A stretch of DNA of 64,000 nt from Providencia alcalifaciens (GTDB lineage Bacteria; Pseudomonadota; Gammaproteobacteria; Enterobacterales; Enterobacteriaceae), in contig NZ_OU659204.1 in assembly GCF_915403165.1 (NCBI RefSeq), positions 3,162,001 through 3,226,000 of the forward strand, written 5' to 3'. Shown here piece after piece: positions 37,976 through 47,961 of the stretch (its first letter is position 1; every line of letters begins with the position of its first letter). Below the pieces are notes generated by a model. It had not been told where the DNA came from. It was given only the letters and a program-made list of their open reading frames with translations, and did not search any database. The position numbers were made by a program, and so were the translations under genes.

Positions 37976-39678
37976 TACAGCACCTTCACCTTGGTCACTT
38001 CGGAGCCTTCTGTATCGACGATATGCACCGCACAAGACATGCATGGGTCGAAGGAGTGGATCGTTCTGACAACTTCCAATGGTTTAGATGGGTCAGCCAC
38101 CGGTGTTCCCACCAGCGCTTGTTCATAAGGACCTGGTTCGTCATTGAAGTTACGAGGACCTGAGTTCCATGTTGATGGCACAACGGCTTGATAGTTTTCA
38201 ATTTTGCCATCTTTAACCACAACCCAGTGGGACAACAAACCACGCGGTACTTCACCAAAACCAACCCCTTTAATCGCAACATCTTGCGGGAAGTTTGGTT
38301 TGATAAAGGTGGTGAAATCCCCTTTACCGATGTTATCCACCAGCGCTTGCCATTGAATAGACAAGGTTTCGTTTAATACGCAGCAGCGAACGGAACGACC
38401 AATAATACGTCCAAATGTAGACTCTAATTGGTTTTTGGTGATGGTGTTACCCGTCAAAGCTTGGTACAGACCCACGATTTGGTTGAAGTGTTTTTCTGTT
38501 GGCTCATGTTTTGCCGCCAGTTTACACAGTAAGTCAGCTAATGGACCCACTTCCACTGTTTTGTCATAGAAAGTTGGCGCTTTAACCCAAGAATATTTAC
38601 CGTCATCATCCCAACCGGTATAGTCAGGGATGGTAGTCCCTTCCCAAGGTGCTTGCGGTTCATTATCTTTGTACCAAGCGTGTTTGCTGCTCTCTTTGAT
38701 ACCGTTAATCAGGTATTCATCAGTGTGACTTGTAATTGGACGATAAGTACTGAAATCACCATTCTCCAAATAACCACCCGGCAGTAAGAAACTGCCATTT
38801 TTGTTGTCCATTGGCATTTCAGGTACGCACATATAGTGTTGTGCACCTTTACCCACTTCGAGCCATTCTGGGTAACCCGCAGCGATCACCGCAGCATCGA
38901 CTTTATAAACTTGTTCGATGAAATCACCTAAGCGGTCAATAAAGGATTTCACATACATTAAGCGCTCAAGGTTAAGTACCCCAATACCATCAAGGTTGAT
39001 TGGGTTAGCAACACCACCCACCGCTAAGTTTTGAATATGCGGTGTTTTACCGCCCAGCAGTGCCACGATACGGTTAGCATCACGCTGACATTCCAGCGCT
39101 TGCAGGTAGTGAGCCACCGCGATTAAGTTCACTTCTGGCGACAGTTTCATCGCAGGGTGACCCCAATAACCGTTAGCAAAAATACCTAACTGACCGCTAG
39201 CGACTAAATCTTTGATTTTGTTTTGAACGCGAGTGAACTCTTCAGGGCTATTTAAAGACCATGTTGAGACCCCTTTAAGCATATTCGCCGCTTTGGTTGG
39301 GTCCGCTTGGAGTGCCGATGTGATATCAACCCAATCTAACGCTGATAATTGATAGAAATGCACAATATGGTCTTGGATGGTATGTGCCGCCAAAATCATA
39401 TTACGGATATATTGCGCGTTAACAGGCACTTCAAGATTCAGTGCGCTTTCAATGGTACGCACAGAAATAATCCCGTGAACCGTGGTACAAACCCCACAAA
39501 TACGCTGCATGATCATCCATGCATCACGAGCATCTTTCCCTTTGACGATCTCTTCCATACCACGCCACATGGTGCCAGATGCCCACGCTTTGGTGACTTT
39601 TCCATCTTCGATTTCGCAATCAATGCGTAAGTGACCTTCGATACGAGTTACCGGGTCGATAGTTATACGTTGGCTCAT
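37975..39678 (-). CDS. hybC: Hydrogenase-2 large subunit HybC
   Basis: The 567-residue NiFe-site subunit. The four Cys ligands are Cys61 and Cys64 (RICGVCT) and Cys546 and Cys549 (DPCMSCAVH). Fifteen residues follow His552 (IVDTEGSEVTKVKVL) and should be cleaved off by HybD. It has no signal of its own and is exported with HybO by the Tat route. It overlaps hybB by four bases. Hydrogenase-2 mainly oxidises H2 to feed the quinone pool. Confidence 0.98.
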   Translation of the reverse strand: MSQRITIDPVTRIEGHLRIDCEIEDGKVTKAWASGTMWRGMEEIVKGKDARDAWMIMQRICGVCTTVHGIISVRTIESALNLEVPVNAQYIRNMILAAHTIQDHIVHFYQLSALDWVDITSALQADPTKAANMLKGVSTWSLNSPEEFTRVQNKIKDLVASGQLGIFANGYWGHPAMKLSPEVNLIAVAHYLQALECQRDANRIVALLGGKTPHIQNLAVGGVANPINLDGIGVLNLERLMYVKSFIDRLGDFIEQVYKVDAAVIAAGYPEWLEVGKGAQHYMCVPEMPMDNKNGSFLLPGGYLENGDFSTYRPITSHTDEYLINGIKESSKHAWYKDNEPQAPWEGTTIPDYTGWDDDGKYSWVKAPTFYDKTVEVGPLADLLCKLAAKHEPTEKHFNQIVGLYQALTGNTITKNQLESTFGRIIGRSVRCCVLNETLSIQWQALVDNIGKGDFTTFIKPNFPQDVAIKGVGFGEVPRGLLSHWVVVKDGKIENYQAVVPSTWNSGPRNFNDEPGPYEQALVGTPVADPSKPLEVVRTIHSFDPCMSCAVHIVDTEGSEVTKVKVL

Positions 39679-40862
39679 GCTTTACCTCGGGCCTGAGAAG
39701 GACTTGAATTAGATTTTTTTATTGCTGGAATAATCGGTAATAGGCGAACTAACAAGATGTATGCGCACACCTCGATGGCCACAAAACCGATGGAAATTAA
39801 TATCTCTTCAGCGGTTGGGAAATAGTCATATCCACCGCCAGGATTGAAGGCGATCAGTGAGTAGCTCATACGCCATAGCGCAGAACCTAACAACATGCTT
39901 AATCCACTGATATATAACCATCTTGAGTCAGTACGCAGGGATGGCATGCGGAAGATAATCAGCGGGATCACCATTAATGCAGTCTCAATCCAGAACATCA
40001 TGGCGTAGAAATCCATCGCCATCACATAGTGCATCTTGCCGCGATAAATCAACTCACCGAAACGGCAAACCAAGAACAGCACTAAGAACACTTGAAGGAT
40101 ATTGGTTAACTTAACGAACAGAGGTCGTTCATCAGCCCCTTGCCCTTTTAACGCTGACTGCAATAAGGAGCCTTCAAATATCACAATGGAGAAACCCATA
40201 ATGAAGGCAGTCAGTAGCGATAATAACGGCAACATTTCATAGCTTTGCCAAATCGGATGAACCTTGTGCCCTGCGGCAATCATCAGTGAACCCATGGAAG
40301 ATTGGTGCATCATTGGCAGTAATGCACCCAATGCGATGATGAAAAACATCACTTTATTCAGGCGTTTTAATGACACTTTCCAATTAAAGCGTTCACAAAT
40401 TGCAGGGGCAAACTCCAGCGCCATCACACCGATGTAGATAGTCATACACACCGCGGTTTCAAACAGCACGGAGTTAGTATTAAAGTACCCCGGAATATAG
40501 AAATAAGGCAGGTTCCAGTAGCGACCCACGTCGATGGTGATAGACAAACCACCGAGAGAGTAACCAAACAAACTTGCCAACAGTGCAGGGCGCACTAACG
40601 GGTGATATTCACCGCGGTTAAAGACATACACCGCCCACGCTAATGCCCATCCACCACAGGCAAAACCGGTACCAATCAATAAGTCGAAGGCAATCCAGAT
40701 CCCCCATGGGTATCCACCGTTCAGGTCAGAGACTGAACCCAGACCAAACACTAAACGTTTTACAATCAAAATCAGGCACAGGATGACAAACGGTCCGAAG
40801 ACAATCACTGGCCAACTGACTAAACGCCCACCTAGCGGCTGTTCTTTATCATGCGTTGCCAT
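39675..40862 (-). CDS. hybB: Hydrogenase-2 membrane subunit HybB
   Basis: A 395-residue NrfD/PsrC-like integral protein with about ten helices; it links the periplasmic enzyme to the quinone pool. The start is set at 40862 ([12 protein letters not shown]), matching E. coli HybB; the frame runs another 31 codons upstream within the His-rich end of hybA, but that would be a nonsense leader (MILMMISLM...). It overlaps hybA by 14 bases. Confidence 0.95.
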   Translation of the reverse strand: MATHDKEQPLGGRLVSWPVIVFGPFVILCLILIVKRLVFGLGSVSDLNGGYPWGIWIAFDLLIGTGFACGGWALAWAVYVFNRGEYHPLVRPALLASLFGYSLGGLSITIDVGRYWNLPYFYIPGYFNTNSVLFETAVCMTIYIGVMALEFAPAICERFNWKVSLKRLNKVMFFIIALGALLPMMHQSSMGSLMIAAGHKVHPIWQSYEMLPLLSLLTAFIMGFSIVIFEGSLLQSALKGQGADERPLFVKLTNILQVFLVLFLVCRFGELIYRGKMHYVMAMDFYAMMFWIETALMVIPLIIFRMPSLRTDSRWLYISGLSMLLGSALWRMSYSLIAFNPGGGYDYFPTAEEILISIGFVAIEVCAYILLVRLLPIIPAIKKSNSSPSQARGKA

Positions 40863-41904
40863 TAGAGTCGTCCCCCTTGTCCTTATGATTTTGGTCGTCA
40901 TGATTTTGGTCGTCATGCGTTTTATGGCCATGAGACTTATCATCATGAGAATCATGATTCTTGGTATTGCGATACACTAAGAAACTCAGTCCCGCTAATG
41001 CCGCGAGAGGCAGAACCATGCCTTTATACAAGGTGTGCTGAACATTTTCAGAACGTGCGCCAGTTGCCAATTCATCTAACTCTGGCAGTCCCAGATTTTG
41101 ATATGGCACACCAGAAAGCACCATGACCTGAGTACCGCCGCCTTCCAATTCACCGTAAATATGCTGCTGGTATTTCGGTGCAGGCATCACATTCGGGTCA
41201 TTGTGATGGACAGTTTGGCGAGGGAAGCCATACTCTTCGCCCACTTTCAGCGATAAACGTTTTTTCGCTTCAGCGAGAAGCTCTTCACGGGTACCAAAAA
41301 TCACCGCCCCCGTTGGGCATACTTCGACACAACCTGGTAAACCGCCTTTATCTAAGCGCTCTACGCCTTTTTGGTTACACAGTTCACATTTATGAATTGC
41401 ACCAAACTTGTCGTCATAAGCATATTTAGGAATGTTAAATGGACAACCCACCATGCAATAACGGCAACCCGTACAGATATCTGGGTCGTAATGCACGATG
41501 CCTGTTTTCGGATCTTTAGTGAGCGCAGAAACAGGGCAAACAGAGACGCAGTTAGGATCAACGCAGTGCATACACTGTTTTTTAATGTAAGCGTAGCCGT
41601 CTTTTTCCTGATCTTTATGCAAGCCTGAGCCATCGCTCCAAACTTGAATCACGTTGTTAGTGTATGGCGTCAGTTTGTCATTGTTTGACCATGTTTGAGG
41701 CCCTACAGGGTTGCGCTCAGGATGGTTAATATCCTGACACTTGGTGACGCACGCCTGACACCCAACACAGAGTGTCGAGTCATACAACATACCCAGCGCA
41801 TTCGGAATTGGCGGCCTATTTTCCGCTCCCGCCAAGCTCGGTGAAGTCGTACTTGCAAGCAACGCTCCCCCAGCTGAGAGCTTAAGGAAATTTCGTCTAT
41901 CCAC
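40849..41904 (-). CDS. hybA: Hydrogenase-2 ferredoxin-like subunit HybA with His-rich tail
   Basis: A 351-residue periplasmic iron-sulfur protein passing electrons between HybO and HybB. It starts with a Tat signal ([16 protein letters not shown]) from a GTG codon. Four Cys clusters follow: [38 protein letters not shown] and the CELC...CVEVCP pair. A membrane helix near residues 297-312 is followed by a 35-residue tail rich in His, Asp and Lys. E. coli HybA has about 328 residues, so much of the extra length is this tail. Confidence 0.95.
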   Translation of the reverse strand: MDRRNFLKLSAGGALLASTTSPSLAGAENRPPIPNALGMLYDSTLCVGCQACVTKCQDINHPERNPVGPQTWSNNDKLTPYTNNVIQVWSDGSGLHKDQEKDGYAYIKKQCMHCVDPNCVSVCPVSALTKDPKTGIVHYDPDICTGCRYCMVGCPFNIPKYAYDDKFGAIHKCELCNQKGVERLDKGGLPGCVEVCPTGAVIFGTREELLAEAKKRLSLKVGEEYGFPRQTVHHNDPNVMPAPKYQQHIYGELEGGGTQVMVLSGVPYQNLGLPELDELATGARSENVQHTLYKGMVLPLAALAGLSFLVYRNTKNHDSHDDKSHGHKTHDDQNHDDQNHKDKGDDSNGNA

Positions 41905-41906
41905 GG

Positions 41907-43025
41907 TTATTCTCCCCGTGAGTTGGTATCATTTTGACGTTTTTGACGCCCTAACTCACGTACAGCCATCACACTGACACCCGCCACCAGACCGACTACA
42001 CCACCGATTAAGCCCACGGCAGTTGCAGAAACTTGTCCACCTTCTTTGTTATTCAAATCTGGTTTTTCGGAACGTGGCGTTTGATTTTCCACATTCGCTA
42101 ATTGGTGGATACCTTTGTGGAAGCCCACATTTTCTTCGTTACAGCCGTAGCATGGATGCCCGATTGCCACTGGCCACACACCGCCAACATCGCAAAATTG
42201 CAAGGTTGAGCAGTTACCGTAAGTTTCTGGCCCTTTACAGCCTAAATGGTATAAACACCAACCTTCACGGTGACCAGCATCGCCGAACTCTTTTGCGAAG
42301 CGCCCCGCATCAAAGTGTGGACGGCGTTCACAGTGTTCATGAATTAATCGACCGTACGCGAACATTGGACGATTTTTGCTATCCAACGCTGGTGGACGGT
42401 TATAGGTGATCAGATGGGCAACCGTTGCTAAGAAGTTATGTGGGTTTGGCGGACAACCCGGAATGTTAATAATGGTTTTATCTTTGATGACTTCATTTAA
42501 GCCAACCGCGCCAGTCGGGTTATCCCCAGCTGCCGCAACCCCGCCCCAAGAAGCGCAAGAGCCGATAGCAATAATCGCAGCCGCACCTTCAGCAGCCATA
42601 CGGATATGCTCAACGATAGGTTTTCCTGCCACCATGCAGTAAATGCCATTATCTTTCAGTGGAATCGAACCATCGACCACTAAAACATACTTACCTTTAT
42701 ATTTTTCAATAGCATTGTGCTTGTTCTCTTCAACCTGCTCGCCAAAAGCCGCAGAGAGAACTTCGTGATATTCGAGAGAAATGGTATCGAGAATTAAATT
42801 TTCGAGAGTTGGGTGAGTCGCACACAGCAACGATTCTGTACATCCAGTACACTCTTGAGCACCAATCCAAATGACGGGTGGACGTTCTGGATCACTCACC
42901 GCATCAGCCATTTGAGCGGCGGCTTTTCCACTTAACCCCATTGTCGCAGCAAGCGCTGTACACAACTTCATAAAGTCACGGCGATTAATGCCATGGGGAG
43001 AAAGAATAGAGTTATCTCCTGCCAT
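41907..43025 (-). CDS. hybO: Hydrogenase-2 small subunit HybO
   Basis: The 372-residue small subunit with the Tat motif RRDFMKL (about 15-21) for export of the folded complex. Cys residues for the proximal cluster (CTGCTES near 58) and for the medial and distal clusters (later CxxH and CYGC sets, e.g. [14 protein letters not shown]) are present. A C-terminal helix (about 334-356) anchors it in the membrane. First gene of the hyb run; the 619-base gap upstream holds an FNR site. Confidence 0.97.
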   Translation of the reverse strand: MAGDNSILSPHGINRRDFMKLCTALAATMGLSGKAAAQMADAVSDPERPPVIWIGAQECTGCTESLLCATHPTLENLILDTISLEYHEVLSAAFGEQVEENKHNAIEKYKGKYVLVVDGSIPLKDNGIYCMVAGKPIVEHIRMAAEGAAAIIAIGSCASWGGVAAAGDNPTGAVGLNEVIKDKTIINIPGCPPNPHNFLATVAHLITYNRPPALDSKNRPMFAYGRLIHEHCERRPHFDAGRFAKEFGDAGHREGWCLYHLGCKGPETYGNCSTLQFCDVGGVWPVAIGHPCYGCNEENVGFHKGIHQLANVENQTPRSEKPDLNNKEGGQVSATAVGLIGGVVGLVAGVSVMAVRELGRQKRQNDTNSRGE

Positions 43026-43219
43026 TTCTATTTCCTATTATGAGTGGCTTAGAGCCTATTTATTAGGCTATTTTTCTTTACGATTTTGCATTCAAAAAAT
43101 AAATAAAATCCGCCACATATTAGAAATATGAATAGGAATTTAGGTATTGTTTGTATTCAAAATCGCTTTACCAATTACACCTAATAAGCTGAAGTCTTAT
43201 TAGAATTACCTGATGTGTA

Positions 43220-43225
43220 AATATA
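43220..43225 (-). promoter_or_regulatory. Possible -10 element for hybO
   Basis: TATATT read on the minus strand, about 50 bases beyond the FNR box centre. The spacing is not the classical -41.5, so the real start could differ. Confidence 0.3.
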
Positions 43226-43258
43226 AATGAGATCCTAGTCCTACCGCTTTTTAATCAC

Positions 43259-43272
43259 TTGATCTTCATCAA
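43259..43272 (-). promoter_or_regulatory. Perfect FNR-box upstream of hybO
   Basis: TTGAT-CTTC-ATCAA matches the FNR consensus TTGATnnnnATCAA in all ten fixed bases and extends one more pair on each side (C...G). It lies 234 bases before hybO, on the side expected for anaerobic activation. FNR consensus is established knowledge; binding here is inference. Confidence 0.7.
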
Positions 43273-43530
43273 GAGCCAATAAGAAATTTGGTCTTTTTTA
43301 AATTTATGATAGAAAAATCGATTCAGCGACGAGTTAAAAGATTATTTAACTTTTCATGCTGTTTTCAATTTGTTTAAAGAAATGGGAGTTGAAATGTTAA
43401 AAAAATATAACAAAACGTTGTTATATCATAATGTTAAAATAAAAAATTACCCATAGGGTCTTATAGACATGTATAATTAACCAAATTTCGAGTAACGTCT
43501 TATTTCAATAATGGCTATTTTAGTAAAAAC

Positions 43531-43632
43531 AAATAAGAATTAATATCAATTATATTAAATAAGAATTAATATCAAAAATAAATAAAGCCAAATTTACTTA
43601 TTAATATATGACGAATAAAAATAAATAAAGCC
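43531..43632. repeat. Two pairs of short direct repeats beside hypF
   Basis: AAATAAGAATTAATATCA occurs twice (43531-43548 and 43557-43574), 26 bases apart. AAAATAAATAAAGCC also occurs twice (43575-43589 and 43618-43632). All four copies are exact. The region follows the hypF stop in transcription. Confidence 0.6.
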
Positions 43633-43644
43633 TGACTATTATTC

Positions 43645-45927
43645 TCAGTTATTTTTCTTCAATATTGCGGCAGCGATCGCAACTTGCCCCAATGCAAGTC
43701 CACCATCTCCCATCGGTAATTGACGAGCATGCAATACCTCAAGAGGCTGCAATTTCTCTATTAGCAAATGACGCAATAATTGGTTATGCAGAACACCACC
43801 AGACAGCACCACTTGTTGAATGCTATGCCATTTCGCTTGTTGCTGCGCTAAATCCGCAAATCCTTGGGCAAGAGCTTGATGAAAAGCATGGGCTCGTTCG
43901 GCTCTCGGTGCATCATAAGCCAACCATTCATGCCAAAATGTGATTAAATCCAATTGATTATCCACAACCGGCATGGTGACAGGATGCTGCTGAACTGAGC
44001 TTTGCAATGCTAGCGCTTCTAACTGACAAGCCCCCTCGCCTTCCCAACTGGTTTGCTCAGGACAAATCCCTAATTCCGCTGCGACAGCATCAAATAATCG
44101 TCCTGCCGACGAAGCGGTTGGGCAGTTAAGCTTTTTCGCAATCGCTTTTTGTAATAGTGGATAAGCAAAAGGAGCTAGCACCGAAGCAATGGGCCTCGTT
44201 TGCCAATCGGGTACAAACTTTTCTAGATGAGCTAATAAATTGCGCCATGGTTGGCGAGATGCTAAATCTCCCCCTGGCATAGCAACTGGCGGTAATCCAC
44301 CAAGGTATTGGCTAGAAGCGTAATCGACGAGTAAGCACTCACCGCCCCACAACCGGTTATCATCACCAAAGCCGAGACCATCCAGTGCCAAACCAATCAC
44401 TTTTTCATTACCTAACGGAATACCATGTTCCGCCATCACCGCCGCAATATGGGCATGATGATGCTGAACGTGGATCATCGGGATATTCAGCTGCTCACTT
44501 AAGGCATTACCGTAACGATGGCTAACATAGTTGGGGTGCTTGTCCCCGACTAAATATTCAGGTTTAAATCGATAAATCGACTCAAACAGTGCAATAGATT
44601 GCTGATATTGTTGGTAAATATCAATATCGTCTAAGTCACCTAAATGCTGGCTCATCACCGCACTTTTATCTCTAAGCAAACAAAAGGTATTTTTTAAATC
44701 CGCACCTAGCGCCAAAATAGACGGTGAGTTTTCAAAGCCCGCCGGAAGGTCAATGGCATCCGGCACATAACCTCGGGCTCGGCGTAACATTTCCGCTTTT
44801 CCGGCATGGTAACGCACTAAAGAGTCATCAGCCCGTTGCACAATATCGCGATTATGCATCAGCCAAATGTCTGCGATGTTTGCTAAATCTGTGAAAGCTG
44901 CTTGCTCGGTTAATACAGGAGGCTTGCCCGATGCATTTCCAGAGGTCATCACTAATGGCTTACTCACCTGCGCCATCAATAAATGTTGCAGAGGGTTGGA
45001 AGGTAGCATCACCCCCACTTCCCGTAAATGTGGTGCGATATTTTCACTTAATGCGCTATTTTTCCATTGATGAATTAATACTATTGGTGCAGCCGCGCTT
45101 TCAAGTAATGCACGCAGACCTTCAGTAACATCGACCCCTTGGTCTTTTAGCCAGTCTAGGGATGGGATCATTACCGCCAGAGGTTTGCTAGGACGGTGTT
45201 TACGTTGACGCAATTGTTCAACTGCATGGAAATTAGTGGCATCACAAGCAAGATGGAAACCGCCAAGCCCTTTAATGGCAGCAATTTTGCCATTCAATAA
45301 ATCAGTCGCCGTTTGTTCTAAAGCTTGATGGTGAACCGCCAGAACCTTGCCATTCTTGTCACACAGCTGGATTTCAGGACCACAGGTTGCACAAGCATTT
45401 GGCTGTGCATGAAAACGTCTGTCTGCTGGGTTTTCATATTCTTGCTGACATTCAGGGCATAACGGAAATGCCGCCATTGAGGTATTGGGTCGGTCATAGG
45501 GCATTTGACGAATAATAGTAAAACGGGGACCGCAATGGGTGCAGTTTGCAAACGGGTAATGATATCGACGGTTCGCAGGGTCAAACAATTCGTCACGGCA
45601 GGCTTTGCAAGTTGCAGCATCGGGGATAACTTGAGTATCCATTCGTCCTGCACCACTATGACGAATCGTAAATTTTTCTGGTAACTCATCCCATTGAAAA
45701 GGCTGGGATTGAATAGACTCAATATGTGCAAGCGGTGGGCAATGTTGGTATAAAAGTTGGGTAAATAAAGGAATATCCGCAGTCTCTAGTAGGCGCACCA
45801 GCACACCTTCGCCATCATTACAGACGTCTCCGTTCAAGGCGCATTGATGGGCGAGTTGCCAAACATAAGGTCGGAATCCAACCCCTTGAACCTTTCCTTT
45901 GATACGTAACTGTATGCCGTTTTTCAC
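43645..45927 (-). CDS. hypF: Carbamoyltransferase HypF
   Basis: HypF uses carbamoyl phosphate and ATP to carbamoylate HypE, supplying the cyanide ligands. The 760 residues comprise an acylphosphatase domain (about 1-90, [13 protein letters not shown]), two zinc fingers (CKAC...CTHCGP and CPECQQ...CATCGP, about 107-180), a YrdC-like domain (about 200-385), and a Kae1-like domain with [14 protein letters not shown] near residue 493 and a C-terminal GDGGLALGQ. Translation starts at GTG (45927), with GAGGG upstream. It reads towards hybO but is separated by 619 bases; no terminator is visible between. Confidence 0.96.
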   Translation of the reverse strand: MKNGIQLRIKGKVQGVGFRPYVWQLAHQCALNGDVCNDGEGVLVRLLETADIPLFTQLLYQHCPPLAHIESIQSQPFQWDELPEKFTIRHSGAGRMDTQVIPDAATCKACRDELFDPANRRYHYPFANCTHCGPRFTIIRQMPYDRPNTSMAAFPLCPECQQEYENPADRRFHAQPNACATCGPEIQLCDKNGKVLAVHHQALEQTATDLLNGKIAAIKGLGGFHLACDATNFHAVEQLRQRKHRPSKPLAVMIPSLDWLKDQGVDVTEGLRALLESAAAPIVLIHQWKNSALSENIAPHLREVGVMLPSNPLQHLLMAQVSKPLVMTSGNASGKPPVLTEQAAFTDLANIADIWLMHNRDIVQRADDSLVRYHAGKAEMLRRARGYVPDAIDLPAGFENSPSILALGADLKNTFCLLRDKSAVMSQHLGDLDDIDIYQQYQQSIALFESIYRFKPEYLVGDKHPNYVSHRYGNALSEQLNIPMIHVQHHHAHIAAVMAEHGIPLGNEKVIGLALDGLGFGDDNRLWGGECLLVDYASSQYLGGLPPVAMPGGDLASRQPWRNLLAHLEKFVPDWQTRPIASVLAPFAYPLLQKAIAKKLNCPTASSAGRLFDAVAAELGICPEQTSWEGEGACQLEALALQSSVQQHPVTMPVVDNQLDLITFWHEWLAYDAPRAERAHAFHQALAQGFADLAQQQAKWHSIQQVVLSGGVLHNQLLRHLLIEKLQPLEVLHARQLPMGDGGLALGQVAIAAAILKKNN

Positions 45928-45999
45928 TCGAATGCCCTCTGGTGACTAAGGCTCTATTCTCGCGCTTCTACGTATAAATAACCTGAGTTCAGATCAAAA

Positions 46000-46045
46000 A
46001 ATGGCAGGGTTTTAGTCTCGATGTATTGACCAAAACCCTGCCATT
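46000..46045 (-). terminator. Terminator of the fimbrial operon
   Basis: AATGGCAGGGTTTT (46000-46013) and AAAACCCTGCCATT (46032-46045) form a 14-bp perfect stem. On the minus strand TTTTTTGAT follows, 19 bases past the adhesin stop. Confidence 0.9.
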
Positions 46046-46063
46046 GTCTTTTATGCTTGAATA

Positions 46064-46918
46064 CTAAGGGAGCTCAACCGATAACAGAAAAATACCTGAA
46101 TACTCATCTGGAGCGAGATCTTTGGTTTTTCTTAATGTGCTGGAAACATCAAAAGTTTGCTTCACAAACGAATCTACCGAAAGTACAGTTGATGGCGCAC
46201 CATTGACTTTAATTTCAGACTCTAGCCCATCAGCCATAAAAATGAAGTTATCGTTATCTAATCCTGCGACAGCTGAAATTTTAACATCCGTTGGATTTGT
46301 GCAGCTGATCGTAAAGTTTTCTCTCACAGTATGACCATTCATCGAGCTATTGGATAATGTGCCGTGGTCGATATAGTCAGGACCTTCAATATCACAGTTA
46401 GTAATAGCAGGGTCTAACGGTGAACAGAGAATTATTGGGTTATCTGCGGTTTGCTCACGCTGCATTTTTTGTCGATACAAAATACCTAAATTGAAGCAGA
46501 ATCCAACTCCAGGCCTTCTCGGATAAAACTGCCAACGTCCCGGAATTTGCCTATTTAAAACGTTATCTTTTTCTAATGCTCTAGCCACTTCACTGAACGT
46601 AACGGGGCTTTCGTCCCACGAACTTCGCTCTCTTAATCTAACTGAGTGAGTATCAAAGTTAACAATGTGTGAGTTACCCGCACCATACCCACCATCTGCA
46701 TAGGTACCCCAAGATCCTAACTCTATATCACAAGGACAACTGCCTGTCGTTTGCACAGCCATCGGGCGATTATCGTGTTGTAAGTCCCCGCGTAAAATAT
46801 ATCGTGTGTCCATCCATGCGCCATGGTCAGTAACAAGCTCACCTTGCGCTGCAAATTCAGCTCGCGCAAATTGAAAAGACGATATAGCTAACAAACAGAT
46901 AAGAATAAGTTTTTTCAT
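46064..46918 (-). CDS. Two-domain fimbrial tip adhesin, MrpH-like
   Basis: A 284-residue exported protein with a signal peptide (about 1-20). Residues 21-155 form a distinct N-terminal domain with CPC at 61-63, His84, His91 and Cys141; residues about 165-284 resemble a pilin domain ending SGIFLLSVELP. Two domains and the last place in the operon are typical of tip adhesins such as Proteus MrpH, whose lectin domain uses zinc held by His residues. I cannot show that the same His positions are kept. Receptor unknown. Confidence 0.72.
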   Translation of the reverse strand: MKKLILICLLAISSFQFARAEFAAQGELVTDHGAWMDTRYILRGDLQHDNRPMAVQTTGSCPCDIELGSWGTYADGGYGAGNSHIVNFDTHSVRLRERSSWDESPVTFSEVARALEKDNVLNRQIPGRWQFYPRRPGVGFCFNLGILYRQKMQREQTADNPIILCSPLDPAITNCDIEGPDYIDHGTLSNSSMNGHTVRENFTISCTNPTDVKISAVAGLDNDNFIFMADGLESEIKVNGAPSTVLSVDSFVKQTFDVSSTLRKTKDLAPDEYSGIFLLSVELP

Positions 46919-46937
46919 AATATCCTTAACAACCGAG

Positions 46938-47450
46938 TTATTCGTAATAGATATTAAAAGTGGTGGTGGCGCTAAAATCCCCGAGTTTAATACTTTTATT
47001 TTTGATTGCGTCTTCTTCCCCCAAAATGGAAGCTTTAAGCGGGATCACGCTAGGGAATTTACTGCCGTTCATTCCAACAATAGGGTATTGGCTATTAATA
47101 TCCACATTGCTATTATCGCTACTTAACACGATGGCATAGCCCAGATCACCGGGGTCACCATCAATTCGCAGCGAACCTTTAATTTTCGGGTTACTGATTC
47201 CCGTAAATGACATCGAAAATGAAAAATCAGGTAAAAACTCGCACTCAGAGAGTGTGATTTCAAAGACTTCGGAGATATCTCTTTGACGATAAAGGTCTTT
47301 ATCATTGACCTCATGAAATGGCACTACAAGCTCCTCGCCACCATTGACGATGCAAGGAATGGCGTGCCTCAATACTCCAGAAAAATTCACTTCATCCGCG
47401 AATGCATTCCCAGAGAAATAAAGTAATAGAGTAAAGAAGATTATCTTCAT
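46938..47450 (-). CDS. Minor fimbrial subunit (third)
   Basis: A 170-residue exported pilin-like protein: signal peptide (1-18), a first Cys in RHAIPCIVNGG and a second in TLSECEF, and the terminal strand FSATTTFNIYYE that donates to the neighbouring subunit. It overlaps the previous minor subunit by ATGA and lies just before the adhesin, where an adaptor (MrpG-like) subunit would be. The exact place in the fibre is inference. Confidence 0.78.
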   Translation of the reverse strand: MKIIFFTLLLYFSGNAFADEVNFSGVLRHAIPCIVNGGEELVVPFHEVNDKDLYRQRDISEVFEITLSECEFLPDFSFSMSFTGISNPKIKGSLRIDGDPGDLGYAIVLSSDNSNVDINSQYPIVGMNGSKFPSVIPLKASILGEEDAIKNKSIKLGDFSATTTFNIYYE

Positions 47451-47950
47451 GGATAAGAAACCGTTAATGTTGCGCTAGCAGTGAACTCCCCCGGATCAAC
47501 ACGAGCAGAACTTGAGCTACTTTTCACTAATGCCGCCTTCAGATCAGGTGTTCTATAGTCAGATTCATAGGTATATACAAACGTATCGTTCACTCTTAAT
47601 GTTTTTGAATCATGATAAATTTGCAGTGCAATGTCTCTTTGCTCATTAATTTCTAATAAATCATTATCAAAGTAAGAACGTTTACCTTCAAAACTAAAAA
47701 CCACATCCGTTCCAGAGGAGATATTGTCGCATTCCCATTCAAAATCGATATCTTCGATGTACTTTTTACCATCTTTGGTGGGTACCATTGAAACGACTAA
47801 GTCATCACCAAAATCCACCTCAATCGGGCGATTATTATTGATGACACATGGCGTTCCCTCTATCAAATTTCCTCTAAAGCTCACTTTGACAGCCTGTGCC
47901 GCACTTGTGTATGCCAGAAATAAAACGAATGATAACAAGAGCTTTTTCAT
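47447..47950 (-). CDS. Minor fimbrial subunit (second)
   Basis: A 167-residue exported pilin-like protein with signal peptide (about 1-20), paired Cys (GTPCVINN and WECDN) and a C-terminal donor-strand-like GEFTASATLTVSYP. It is related to the subunit before it (both share a VDFGDD segment), suggesting an old duplication. Probably a tip-fibrillum adaptor. Confidence 0.78.
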   Translation of the reverse strand: MKKLLLSFVLFLAYTSAAQAVKVSFRGNLIEGTPCVINNNRPIEVDFGDDLVVSMVPTKDGKKYIEDIDFEWECDNISSGTDVVFSFEGKRSYFDNDLLEINEQRDIALQIYHDSKTLRVNDTFVYTYESDYRTPDLKAALVKSSSSSARVDPGEFTASATLTVSYP

Positions 47951-47961
47951 AAGATAATACC

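Larger units (their letters stand above)
43026..43644. other. AT-rich regulatory region before hybO
   Basis: No substantial gene. It contains a perfect FNR box (43259-43272), a 9-bp hairpin ATATAACAA/TTGTTATAT (43405-43426) and two sets of direct repeats near hypF. A 20-codon open frame with a ribosome site (43394-43456, plus strand) overlaps the hairpin and is doubtful. No terminator is evident behind hypF. Confidence 0.6.

Noticed and set aside
45983..45996. FNR-like site before hypF (TTGATCTGAACTCA)
   Set aside because: Only one half-site fits; the second half is poor and no well-placed -10 follows.
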